Position numbers and translations under genes: made by a program. Shown in pieces: positions 16,505 through 24,557 of a stretch of DNA of 64,000 nucleotides (position 1 is the first letter of the stretch; every line of letters begins with the position of its first letter). The notes below the pieces were generated by a model. It saw only the letters and a program-made list of their open reading frames with translations, had not been told where the DNA came from and searched no databases. The DNA comes from an uncultured Streptococcus sp. (GTDB lineage Bacteria; Bacillota; Bacilli; Lactobacillales; Streptococcaceae): contig NZ_CAJPNR010000002.1 of NCBI RefSeq assembly GCF_905372115.1, positions 72,872 to 136,871 of the forward strand. The letters are read 5' to 3'.

Positions 16505-18724
16505 TCAACCATTAGTCCGCTTGACCGAGTAGACCTCCGGCACGCTCTTAATCTTATCCACCACCGTCGTCAGCATGGACAGATTAGCAATGCCAAAAGA
16601 AACGTGGATATTAGCAAATTTCATATCCTTGGTTGGCTGAGCATTGACTGTTGAGATATTCTTGGTGGTATTGGACAGGACTTGTAGCACATCATTGAGG
16701 AGACCAGAGCGGTTGAGCCCGTATATATCAATGTGGGCCGTGTACTCTTTGGTCGTGTTGTTGTCTTCCCATTCCACATCAATCAGCCGCTGCTCGTAAT
16801 TTTCCTGGGCCTTGAGATTCATGCAGTCCTGCCGGTGAATGGCTACACCTCGTCCTTTGGTAATATAGCCGACAATATCATCACCCGGTACAGGATTACA
16901 GCACTTGGCAATCCGGATGAGGAGACCAGACGCCCCCTGAATAACCACACCGCCTTCGTGCTTGACCTTGAGGGTGTCTTTTTTGTTTTCGACCTTGACT
17001 TCGCCGCCCTTAACCAATTCCTCCGCTTCTGCTCTGGCCTTGGCCCGTTCTTCCTCACGGCGCTCTTTTTCTGTCAGACGGTTGAAAATGCTAATGGCAC
17101 CAATTTCACCGAAGCCAATCGCCGCAAAAAGCGCCTCTTCAGTCTTATAGCTGGTCTTCTGCAGCACTTCTTCCATGTGCTTCTTGTCCATGTACTTATT
17201 GGCTACATAGCCATGCTCCTGGAATTGAGCCTGCAAGAGCTCCCGCCCTTTGGAGATAGACAACTCCTTGTCTTGATTTTTAAAGAACTGACGGATTTTA
17301 TTTCTGGCCTTGCTGGTCTTGACAATATTGAGCCAGTCGCGGCTCGGTCCGAAGGAGTTAGCATTGGTGATGATTTCCACCTGATCACCTGTCCTAAGCT
17401 TGGTTGTCAGAGGAACCATCCGGCCATTGACCTTGGCTCCCGTGGCTTTCTCACCGACCTTAGTGTGGATCTCATAGGCAAAGTCAATGGGGCCCGAGTC
17501 CTTAGGCAGAGAGCGCACCGCTCCATCCGGTGTGAAGACGTAGATTTCCTCAGCCAGATAGCTCTCCTTGACCGAATCAACGAAGTCCTTGGCATCATTG
17601 GATTGATCTTGAAGCTCCATCAGCTCCTTGATCCAGTTCATCCCGATGGCTGATTCTCTGCTGTCTACCTGTCCCTTGACACCTTTCTTGTAAGCCCAGT
17701 GAGCCGCAACCCCATACTCAGCGACCTCATGCATTTCCTTGGTCCGAATCTGAAACTCAATCGGACCTTTGGGTCCATAAACGGTCGTATGGATAGACTG
17801 GTAACCATTGGCCTTGCGGTTGGCAATGTAATCCTTGAACCGCCCCGGCATCGGCCGCCAAAGCTCATGAATGTAGCCCAACATGGCATAAACATCACTC
17901 TGGGTATCTAAGATACAGCGAATAGCGATTAAATCATAAATCTCATCAAAACGCTTCTTCTTGTCCTGCATCTTGCGATAGATCGAGTAGATATGCTTGG
18001 GCCGGCCATAAATCTTACCGTGCAGATTGCGCTCGCCAGCATAGGTCTCAATCTTCTGAACCACCTCTTCTACCAGAGCTTCACGCTCCCGACGCTTCTC
18101 CTTCATCATGTGGGAAATTTTGTAAAATTCCACTTCATTGAGATAACGGAAAGACAAATCCTCCAGCTCCCACTTGACACTGGAAATCCCTAGGCGATGA
18201 GCCAAGGGTGCGTAAATTTCCATTGTCTCTCGAGAAATCCGCTCTTGCTTATCCTTGCGCAGATGCTTCAGCGTCCGCATATTGTGGAGACGGTCTGCCA
18301 GTTTGACCAAAATAACCCGAATATCCTCCGACATGGCCATCAGCATCTTACGATGGTTTTCCGCCAGCTGCTCCTCGTGGGATTTGTACTTGACCTTCCC
18401 CAGCTTGGTAACCCCATCCACAATCACGCGCACATCCGTCCCAAACTCTCTTTCCAAATCATCCAGCGTCGCACGGGTATCCTCTACCACATCATGCAGG
18501 AAGCCGCAGGCAACCGTTACTGCATCTAGCTTGAGCGTGGCCAAAATCCCTGCCACCTGAATAGGATGCACAATATAAGGCTCACCTGACCTGCGAAACT
18601 GCCCACTGTGACAGTCAATCGCATAGATCAAAGCTTTCTGTATAAAAGCCACATCCTCTGCAGCCAGATATTTTCTCGTAAGGGCCAATACCTGATCGCC
18701 CGTCAAATTCACTTCTTTTGGCAT
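16505..18724 (-). CDS. relA: Bifunctional (p)ppGpp synthetase/hydrolase Rel
   Basis: A 739-aa long RSH protein controlling the stringent response. The HD hydrolase domain has H53 and H77-D78 (GFLHDVVEDT), the same numbering as the S. equisimilis enzyme. The synthetase domain contains RFKDYIANRKANGYQSIHT. A TGS domain (IYVFTPDGAVRSLPKDSGP), a zinc-finger/CC region (KCCNPVPGDDIVGYITKGRG) and a C-terminal ACT domain follow. Hydrolase and synthetase residues appear intact, so both activities are expected. The start ATG follows TTGGAGAGACGAG. dtd follows in the same direction. Called rel or relA. Confidence 0.97.
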   Translation of the reverse strand: MPKEVNLTGDQVLALTRKYLAAEDVAFIQKALIYAIDCHSGQFRRSGEPYIVHPIQVAGILATLKLDAVTVACGFLHDVVEDTRATLDDLEREFGTDVRVIVDGVTKLGKVKYKSHEEQLAENHRKMLMAMSEDIRVILVKLADRLHNMRTLKHLRKDKQERISRETMEIYAPLAHRLGISSVKWELEDLSFRYLNEVEFYKISHMMKEKRREREALVEEVVQKIETYAGERNLHGKIYGRPKHIYSIYRKMQDKKKRFDEIYDLIAIRCILDTQSDVYAMLGYIHELWRPMPGRFKDYIANRKANGYQSIHTTVYGPKGPIEFQIRTKEMHEVAEYGVAAHWAYKKGVKGQVDSRESAIGMNWIKELMELQDQSNDAKDFVDSVKESYLAEEIYVFTPDGAVRSLPKDSGPIDFAYEIHTKVGEKATGAKVNGRMVPLTTKLRTGDQVEIITNANSFGPSRDWLNIVKTSKARNKIRQFFKNQDKELSISKGRELLQAQFQEHGYVANKYMDKKHMEEVLQKTSYKTEEALFAAIGFGEIGAISIFNRLTEKERREEERAKARAEAEELVKGGEVKVENKKDTLKVKHEGGVVIQGASGLLIRIAKCCNPVPGDDIVGYITKGRGVAIHRQDCMNLKAQENYEQRLIDVEWEDNNTTKEYTAHIDIYGLNRSGLLNDVLQVLSNTTKNISTVNAQPTKDMKFANIHVSFGIANLSMLTTVVDKIKSVPEVYSVKRTNG

Positions 18725-18797
18725 CTCGTCTCTCCAATTCCTGCCTACTATTTTATCACTTTTAACCCAATATGAAAACCTAGAAGACGGTTCATAT

Positions 18798-18827
18798 AAA
18801 AACCCGCCTTAAACGGGCGGGTTGTGG
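18798..18827 (-). repeat. 30-bp direct repeat, copy 1 (also terminator hairpin)
   Basis: This 30-bp sequence is identical to 21649-21678. It contains the stem ACCCGCC/GGGCGGGT and, read leftward, ends in a U run, so it acts as terminator for the gene at 18843-19697. The matching copy forms the 3' end of the 44-aa peptide gene. Confidence 0.9.
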
Positions 18828-18842
18828 TGAAATGTAACACTA

Positions 18843-19697
18843 TCAGATGATATCTTTCTGATTCAATGATTTCTTATATCTCTGAGAATCTTTTCCATAC
18901 CATTCTTCAACAGAGTATCCTGATAGCTGTCGGTAATCTTCTAAGTATTTTTGAAGATAGAAACCTTGGAAATTGTCAACTGCTAAAGCATACCCAAAAT
19001 AAATAAAAGGACGAAAAAATAGTGGAATAATGGCCTTCCCAATTGAATTAATAATTCCATCTTGTTGGATACTATCAGAATTTGGAAAAACAATACGTAA
19101 AATAATTGATATTAAAATAATGAGTCCACCGTACTTTTTAGCAAACAAAACAAAGCGATTGATGAAATCAGCCGTTGGATTTGAATAATTTCGCTGTTTA
19201 TACAAAATTTCAAGTGTATTTCTCTGGAAGCTTTGAAATAATCCAATAAAAAAGATGATGAAAAAGGAAGTATACAACACACTAGATAAAATTCCACCTA
19301 ATATCATTCCTGCACCTGATATTCCTATTACTAAAAATTGCGTATAGAGGATTGTAATCATAAGATACATCCACTTATTGAAATAGTAGTAAGATAAAAC
19401 TGACTGATTCTTTATTTTCCTCACATCATTTAAGTAGGAAAAAAGAATGATAAATCCTAAACCAAATACAATACCGTTTATTAAGCCTATATTCAATGAG
19501 AAAAACTGCAATTTTTTAGAACCAAGAGAAATACTTAGAAGAAAGAATAAAAATAGAAAAAATTGCACCGTAAAAAATCCCAAAATCTTTTTCCCATAAC
19601 CTTTTTCATTAAAATCCTCTAGTGAAGTTTTGATATACTTGTCCGTTACTAGGTTCATACTTTCTTCCAGTGAAGCATTAAAAATCGTTTGTTTCAA
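18843..19697 (-). CDS. Polytopic membrane protein of unknown function (DUF1310 cluster)
   Basis: A protein of up to 284 aa that I do not recognise. It has an N-terminal soluble stretch of about 37 residues, then roughly six hydrophobic segments (for example near 39-57, 72-88, 110-135 and 137-158) and a short soluble C-terminus rich in Tyr, Asp and Lys. Composition is AT-rich and Phe/Ile-heavy, unlike the flanking rel gene. Two starts are possible: TTG at 19695-19697, nine bases after a strong GGAGG, or ATG at 19656-19658 behind GGAAGAAAG. I favour TTG because of the better ribosome site. It is last in the leftward DUF1310 array and may be its membrane partner. Confidence 0.6.
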   Translation of the reverse strand: MKQTIFNASLEESMNLVTDKYIKTSLEDFNEKGYGKKILGFFTVQFFLFLFFLLSISLGSKKLQFFSLNIGLINGIVFGLGFIILFSYLNDVRKIKNQSVLSYYYFNKWMYLMITILYTQFLVIGISGAGMILGGILSSVLYTSFFIIFFIGLFQSFQRNTLEILYKQRNYSNPTADFINRFVLFAKKYGGLIILISIILRIVFPNSDSIQQDGIINSIGKAIIPLFFRPFIYFGYALAVDNFQGFYLQKYLEDYRQLSGYSVEEWYGKDSQRYKKSLNQKDII

Positions 19698-19828
19698 AAT
19701 TCTAAGCCTCCTTTTAATAAAATCATCTCAAATTTGCTTTCCAAAGGGAAGAGCATTCTCATGGGGCAAGGTTATTATTTATCGTGGACTCATGCTCCTA
19801 GCAGTTAATCGACTTGACTATCTGTCAA

Positions 19829-20221
19829 TCACTCACTTAACAACGCTTGCAAACCTGCCGATTCACTCATACCAACTGAACTTAATTGCTCACTTCCGCC
19901 ATCTTTTTGAATTCCCATTTTCCCAACCATGCTTATACTATCATTAATGACAACATGAAACATAATGCCTCCCATTGGATTATGACGAATGCTCCTGTCA
20001 TCAATTTTATAAGAACGAATTTTCCCCTTATCCGTTAAAGCATTCGGGTCCTTTCTTTTTAAATCTTCTTCAATCAGCTTCCGCACTTCCTCACTATGGA
20101 CAATTCTTGTCATCTCATTCTGGAATTCTTGATTTTTGTGAGCTAGGTAGAGACCTACTCCTATGCAAGCAGCCACAAACAAGCTAACAACTGATAAGAT
20201 AATTTTATGTTTTTTCTTCAT
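19829..20221 (-). CDS. DUF1310-family small exported protein, paralogue 1
   Basis: A 130-aa protein with a basic start and one hydrophobic segment (about 7-26) followed by YLAHKNQEFQNEM, shared word for word by all four paralogues. The core ALTDKGKIRSYKIDD..IRHNPMGGIMFHV is the DUF1310 signature. Cys20 follows VAA, which loosely fits a lipobox, so it may be a lipoprotein rather than a single-pass anchored protein. The C-terminal 35 residues vary between paralogues. Ribosome site AGAGGTGA. The function of DUF1310 is unknown. Nearest relative in the array is the copy at 20754-21155. Confidence 0.75.
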   Translation of the reverse strand: MKKKHKIILSVVSLFVAACIGVGLYLAHKNQEFQNEMTRIVHSEEVRKLIEEDLKRKDPNALTDKGKIRSYKIDDRSIRHNPMGGIMFHVVINDSISMVGKMGIQKDGGSEQLSSVGMSESAGLQALLSE

Positions 20222-20266
20222 ATATTCACCTCTAAAAAAAGAAATCTCCTTATGACTCTTTGGTCA

Positions 20267-20659
20267 TTACTCCTCTAATAACTGTTGAAGTTTTTCCGTA
20301 AGAGTACCGCCAACTAAACTCATTCTACCATCTTCACTGTATTTCCTTATACCAAATTTAAATACAGCATCCGAATCATCATTAATAATAACATGAAACA
20401 TAATACCCCCCATAGGATTATGACGAATACTCGCATCATCTATTTTATAAGAGCGAATCTTCCCCTTATCCGTTAAAGCATTAGGATCGATTGCTTTTAA
20501 TTCTTCCACAATCAATTTCTTTACTTCCTCACCGTGGACAATTCTTGTCATCTCATTTTGAAATTCTTGGTTTTTATGAGCTAGGTAGAGGCCCACTCCT
20601 ATGCAAGCAGCCACAAACAAGCTAACAATTGATAAGATAATTTTATTCTTTTGCTTCAT
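20267..20659 (-). CDS. DUF1310-family small exported protein, paralogue 2
   Basis: 130 aa, with the same architecture as its neighbours: hydrophobic N-terminus, the invariant YLAHKNQEFQNEM, the DUF1310 core with RHNPMGGIMFHV, and a distinct tail (KFGIRKYSEDGRMSLVGG). The helix between residues 45 and 57 (VKKLIVEELKAID) also differs from copies 1 and 3. The ribosome site is TAGGAGTG. A TATAAT-like box (20677-20682, minus strand) may start a transcript here. The 45-bp gap to paralogue 1 is nearly identical to the gap between paralogues 3 and 4. Confidence 0.75.
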   Translation of the reverse strand: MKQKNKIILSIVSLFVAACIGVGLYLAHKNQEFQNEMTRIVHGEEVKKLIVEELKAIDPNALTDKGKIRSYKIDDASIRHNPMGGIMFHVIINDDSDAVFKFGIRKYSEDGRMSLVGGTLTEKLQQLLEE

Positions 20660-20753
20660 GAGACACTCCTACGACTATTATAATTTAGTATGTTGTATAG
20701 GTTTTGCAATTCCAATTAAAGTAAGAGATTTTCGATACAACTAGAATACTGAA

Positions 20754-21155
20754 TCACTTATCGTCACTTTCCAACAACGCCCGCAAACCTGCTGATTCAG
20801 TCATACCATCCGTACGAATTTTCCCATTCTCTCCATCCATTTGAAGACCAGTCTTCCCAACCATACTTATACTATCATTAATGATAATATGAAACATAAT
20901 CCCTCCCATCGGATTATGCTTAATGGAGCTATCATCTATTTTATAAGAGCGAATTTTCCCTTTGTCTGTTAACGCATTAGGATCCTTTCTTTTTAAATCT
21001 TCTTCAATCAACTCCCTCACTTCCTCACTGTGAACAATTCTGAACATTTCATTCTGGAATTCTTGGTTTTTGTGAGCTAGGTAGAGACCTACTCCTATGC
21101 AAGCAGCCACAAACAAGCTGATAATCGATAAGATAATTTTATGTTTTTTCTTCAT
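20754..21155 (-). CDS. DUF1310-family small exported protein, paralogue 3
   Basis: 133 aa, and the closest in sequence to paralogue 1 over the N-terminal 80 residues, including EEVRELIEEDLKRKDPNALTDKGK. The tail is KTGLQMDGENGKIRTDGMTESAGLRALLESDDK-like and three residues longer. The same hydrophobic segment with a possible lipobox cysteine is present. Ribosome site AGAGGTGA. Together with paralogue 4 it looks like a duplicated two-gene unit relative to paralogues 1 and 2. Confidence 0.75.
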   Translation of the reverse strand: MKKKHKIILSIISLFVAACIGVGLYLAHKNQEFQNEMFRIVHSEEVRELIEEDLKRKDPNALTDKGKIRSYKIDDSSIKHNPMGGIMFHIIINDSISMVGKTGLQMDGENGKIRTDGMTESAGLRALLESDDK

Positions 21156-21200
21156 GTATTCACCTCTAAAAAAAGAAATCTCCTTATGACTATTTGGCCA

Positions 21201-21593
21201 TCACTCCTCTAGTAACTTCTGAAGACCTTTTGACCTATCCATACCAACAGTTCGTATGTCCTCATTCTCTCCATATTTTCTAAGGCCTGTTGACCCAACA
21301 ATATCAGGGTCATCATTAATGACAATATCAAACATAATGCCTCCCATTGGATTGTGACGAATGTTCCTATCATCAATTTTATAGGATTGAATTTTCCCCT
21401 TATCCGTTAAAGCATGAGGATCTAATTTTTTTAATTTCTTTTCTATTAGATTCTTCACTTCCTTACTATGAACAATTCTGAACATTTCATTTTGAAATTC
21501 TTGATTTTTATGAGCTAGGTAGAGACCCCCTCCCAGCAATATCAATACACTTAGGCCAATAAGCCCCATAATCCTATTTCTTCTCTTAAACAT
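21201..21593 (-). CDS. DUF1310-family small exported protein, paralogue 4 (array head)
   Basis: 130 aa from the ATG at 21591-21593; an in-frame TTG five codons upstream is possible, but the ATG gives the same length as the other copies and is preceded by TTGAGGA. The hydrophobic segment (IMGLIGLSVLILLGGGLYLAHKNQ) lacks the cysteine seen in copies 1-3. This argues that a membrane anchor, not lipidation, is the common state, or that this copy has lost it. The DUF1310 core RHNPMGGIMFDI is intact. It is first in the leftward array, and an AT-rich promoter region lies just upstream. Confidence 0.75.
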   Translation of the reverse strand: MFKRRNRIMGLIGLSVLILLGGGLYLAHKNQEFQNEMFRIVHSKEVKNLIEKKLKKLDPHALTDKGKIQSYKIDDRNIRHNPMGGIMFDIVINDDPDIVGSTGLRKYGENEDIRTVGMDRSKGLQKLLEE

Positions 21594-21648
21594 ATAAACA
21601 TTCCTCAATCTTTGTCAGTTTCATTATATAATATATTTTCCCAAAAGC

Positions 21649-21678
21649 AAAAACCCGCCTTAAACGGGCGGGTTGTGG
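21649..21678 (-). repeat. 30-bp direct repeat, copy 2 (3' end and terminator of the 44-aa gene)
   Basis: A perfect copy of 18798-18827, 2851 bp away in the same orientation. Here the hairpin covers the last codons and stop of the 44-aa peptide gene and supplies its terminator. Confidence 0.9.
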
Positions 21679-21794
21679 CGAAGAAAGTGATGAACTTCTT
21701 CCTTGATAAATTGACAATAAGCGTAGACAAGGTAGCAAGTAGATGCCACGCCTAAAAGGGCGACAAACAACTCAAATAAGGCAGACATAGTCAT
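21660..21794 (-). CDS. 44-aa hydrophobic peptide, type I toxin-like
   Basis: A short gene starting with ATG at 21792-21794, six bases after a perfect GGAGAGGAGG. The peptide has one membrane segment (about residues 5-29: ALFELFVALLGVASTCYLVYAY) and a charged tail with KEEVHHFLRHNPPV. The stop lies inside the terminator stem. A good leftward promoter lies 114 bp upstream, leaving a roughly 105-nt leader with its own hairpins. Small single-span peptide, structured leader and overlapping terminator are hallmarks of Fst/TxpA/BsrG-type toxins and of holin-like peptides. I could not identify an antitoxin RNA, so the toxin role is a hypothesis. Confidence 0.6.
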   Translation of the reverse strand: MTMSALFELFVALLGVASTCYLVYAYCQFIKEEVHHFLRHNPPV

Positions 21795-21907
21795 GGCGAA
21801 CCTCCTCTCCTTATCAGGCAAAGAATGCAGATACGCTTCCCGGCTTAGGCAGTCTGATTTTTTCCGTTTTATTTTCCTTTCCGACTTACCTAAGTGAGCT
21901 CACTACT

Positions 21908-21936
21908 ATTATACCAAAATATGAAAACGGATACAA
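21908..21936 (-). promoter_or_regulatory. Promoter of the 44-aa peptide gene
   Basis: On the minus strand, -35 TTGTAT (21931-21936), 17 bp, -10 TATAAT (21908-21913) with an extended TGG. The leader contains the perfect palindrome GTGAGCTCAC and an arm pair CTTAGG/CCTAAG (about 21888 and 21844). Confidence 0.7.
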
Positions 21937-22038
21937 TAGTGGTAAATCTTGGAGCATTCTGTTTTAGTTTATATTCTCATATTTGCAACTTATGAAGCTT
22001 CCAGTCAATTTTATTAAGTTTTAATTTATGATCTTCTC

Positions 22039-22067
22039 TTGATGAGAGCGTTTTAATATAGTATAAT
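22039..22067 (+). promoter_or_regulatory. Promoter of the surface nucleotidase gene
   Basis: TTGATG (22039-22044), 17 bp, TATAAT (22062-22067), with a short leader containing AAAGGAGA before the ATG at 22103. Confidence 0.75.
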
Positions 22068-22102
22068 ATAAGTCTGAAATTCATTTTAACAAAGGAGATA
22101 TT

Positions 22103-24514
22103 ATGTCTAAATCATCCCTTCAAAAAACGGTTGTGCTTTTGAGCGCAGCGGCTCTTGCGGCAGCTGTAAATACTGTTCAGGCTGATGAGAATACTGCACC
22201 AGTCACTGCTAATCCTGCTCCAGTAGAAAGCAGCGTGGCGGAAGCAAAACCAACGACTGCTGCAAGTCCTACTGAAGCTACTGCGACACCAGAGAGCACG
22301 GAGCCTAGCTCTGCTATTTCCCCAGAAAATACCAGTGGAAATACTGATGCTCTGATGGCTATGGCTCGCAATGTCGCGGCTACTGAGGATACTAAGCCCG
22401 TGGAGGGACAGACTGTTGATGTTCGTATCTTGGCAACGACCGACCTCCATACCAACTTGGTCAACTACGACTACTATCAGGACAAGCCAGTAGAGACCTT
22501 GGGACTGGCTAAAACAGCTGTGCTGATCGAGAAAGCAAAGAAAGAAAATCCAAATGTCCTCTTGGTAGATAATGGCGATACTATCCAAGGAACGCCGCTG
22601 GGAACCTATAAGGCCATCGTGGATCCTGTGGAGAAAGGCGAGCAGCACCCTATGTACGCTGCCCTGCAAGCTCTGGGCTTTGAAGCTGGTACGCTAGGAA
22701 ACCATGAGTTCAACTACGGTCTGGACTATCTGGACCGCGTAATCGAGACAGCAGGCATGCCTCTTGTCAATGCCAATGTGCTGGATCCAGCGACTGGTAA
22801 ATTCATCTATCAGCCTTACAAAATCATCGAAAAGACCTTTACGGATACTCAGGGCCGTTTGACGACTGTCAAGATTGGTGTTACTGGGATTGTCCCGCCG
22901 CAGATTCTCAACTGGGATAAGGCAAACCTAGAAGGAAAAGTGGTCGTTCGTGACTCCGTTGAGGCTATTCGAGATATCATTCCTGAGATGCGCAAGGCAG
23001 GTGCAGACATCACTTTGGTACTTTCTCACTCTGGTATCGGAGATGACAAGTATGAAAAAGGAGAGGAAAATGAAGGCTATCAAATCGCCAGTCTGCCAGG
23101 TGTAGATGCTGTTGTAACGGGCCACTCCCACGCAGAATTTCCAAGTGGAAATGGATCTGGCTTCTACGAAAAATACCCTGGAGTAGACGGTGTCAACGGT
23201 AAAATCAATGGCACTCCAGTAACCATGGCTGGAAAATACGGCGACCATCTGGGCGTCATTGACCTCAAACTAAATTATACCGATGGCAAATGGAAAGTCA
23301 CTGACAGCAAAGGCTCCATCCGCAAGGTAGATACCAAGTCTAATGTAGCAGATCAGCGCGTCATTGACATTGCTAAGGAATCCCATCAAGGAACTATCAA
23401 CTATGTCCGCCAGCAAGTCGGCACTACGACTGCGCCGATTACCAGCTACTTTGCTCTGGTCAAAGACGATCCATCCGTGCAAATCGTCAACAATGCCCAA
23501 CTTTGGTATGCTAAGCAAGAGCTGGCTGGCACGCCTGAAGCCAATCTTCCTATCCTGTCTGCAGCAGCTCCTTTCAAGGCAGGAACTCGCGGAGATGCAA
23601 CGGCCTACACAGACATTCCAGCCGGTCCTATTGCCATCAAGAACGTAGCAGACCTCTATCTCTATGACAATGTCACTGCTATCCTCAAGGTCAACGGTGC
23701 CCAGCTCAAAGAATGGTTAGAAATGTCAGCTGGCCAATTCAATACCATTGACCCAAACAATAGCCAACCGCAAAATCTGGTCAATACTGACTACCGGACT
23801 TATAACTTTGATGTTATCGACGGTGTTACCTATGAGTTTGACATCACCCAGCCGAACAAATACGACCGCGAAGGCAAACTGGCCAACCCAAATGCCAGCC
23901 GGGTCCGTAATCTAAAATATCAAGGCAAAGAGATTGACCCAAATCAGGAATTTATCGTCGTGACCAACAACTACCGGTCTAACGGTAACTTCCCTGGTGT
24001 TCGAGAAGCCAGCCTCAACCGTCTGCTCAATCTGGAAAACCGCCAAGCTATCATCAACTATATCTTGGCTGTCAAAAACATCAATCCAAGTGCAGATCAG
24101 AACTGGCATTTCGCTGACACCATCAAGGGACTGGACCTGCGCTTCCTGACAGCTGATAAGGCCAAGAACTTGATTGGTACTGACGGAGACATCGTCTATC
24201 TAGCAGCTTCTGCCCAAGAAGGATTTGGCGAATACAAATTCGTCTACGTCGCACCGAAAACTGAATCAGTGCCTATTGAGCAGACAAGCTCTCCGACTAT
24301 CGCAGTCGAAGCAGCCAACCTGCAGCATAGCAAAGTAGACTTCCCTGTCTTGACTGCTCTTGACCCTAGCACAAACAAGCAAGCGTCTCACAGACAGACA
24401 GGAGCAGAAAGCCTCCCAGCAACCGGAGAAAAGACGTCCTCACTCGGAATCTTGGGACTTGTCATGACTGGACTTGCAGGAATCTTCGCCTTTAAAAAAC
24501 GTGAAAGACAATAA
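22103..24514 (+). CDS. LPXTG-anchored bifunctional 5'-nucleotidase / 2',3'-cyclic phosphodiesterase
   Basis: An 803-aa cell-wall protein. A signal peptide (to about VQADE) and a Ser/Thr/Pro/Ala-rich linker precede a calcineurin-like metallophosphatase domain (ILATTDLHTN, NGDTIQGTPLG, LGNHEFNYG, SHSGIG, GHSHAEF). A 5'-nucleotidase C-terminal domain follows, with substrate-stacking and FNVID-like strands (NFDVIDGVTYEFD). The sorting signal LPATG, a hydrophobic stretch and a basic tail end the protein. Relatives (CpdB/SntA/CdnP) hydrolyse 2',3'-cyclic nucleotides and extracellular c-di-AMP, and others release adenosine from AMP; either helps dampen host immunity. Which activity dominates here is not readable from sequence. 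Monocistronic. Confidence 0.88.
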   Translation: MSKSSLQKTVVLLSAAALAAAVNTVQADENTAPVTANPAPVESSVAEAKPTTAASPTEATATPESTEPSSAISPENTSGNTDALMAMARNVAATEDTKPVEGQTVDVRILATTDLHTNLVNYDYYQDKPVETLGLAKTAVLIEKAKKENPNVLLVDNGDTIQGTPLGTYKAIVDPVEKGEQHPMYAALQALGFEAGTLGNHEFNYGLDYLDRVIETAGMPLVNANVLDPATGKFIYQPYKIIEKTFTDTQGRLTTVKIGVTGIVPPQILNWDKANLEGKVVVRDSVEAIRDIIPEMRKAGADITLVLSHSGIGDDKYEKGEENEGYQIASLPGVDAVVTGHSHAEFPSGNGSGFYEKYPGVDGVNGKINGTPVTMAGKYGDHLGVIDLKLNYTDGKWKVTDSKGSIRKVDTKSNVADQRVIDIAKESHQGTINYVRQQVGTTTAPITSYFALVKDDPSVQIVNNAQLWYAKQELAGTPEANLPILSAAAPFKAGTRGDATAYTDIPAGPIAIKNVADLYLYDNVTAILKVNGAQLKEWLEMSAGQFNTIDPNNSQPQNLVNTDYRTYNFDVIDGVTYEFDITQPNKYDREGKLANPNASRVRNLKYQGKEIDPNQEFIVVTNNYRSNGNFPGVREASLNRLLNLENRQAIINYILAVKNINPSADQNWHFADTIKGLDLRFLTADKAKNLIGTDGDIVYLAASAQEGFGEYKFVYVAPKTESVPIEQTSSPTIAVEAANLQHSKVDFPVLTALDPSTNKQASHRQTGAESLPATGEKTSSLGILGLVMTGLAGIFAFKKRERQ

Positions 24515-24521
24515 TGATTAA

Positions 24522-24552
24522 AAAATCAGCAGCCAAAATAGCTGCTGATTTT
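24522..24552. terminator. Bidirectional terminator (nucleotidase / rsmE)
   Basis: A 12-bp stem AAAATCAGCAGC/GCTGCTGATTTT, with A and T runs on both sides, between two convergent genes. Confidence 0.9.
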
Positions 24553-24557
24553 ACTTT

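Noticed and set aside
16733..17653. 306-codon open frame antisense to rel
   Set aside because: It mirrors the codon structure of a well-supported conserved gene on the other strand; no ribosome site or recognisable domain.
21649..21936. A specific antisense antitoxin RNA for the 44-aa peptide
   Set aside because: Plus-strand TTGACA and TTGATA words near 21703-21716 have no matching -10 at suitable spacing, and the hairpin lacks a rightward U run.
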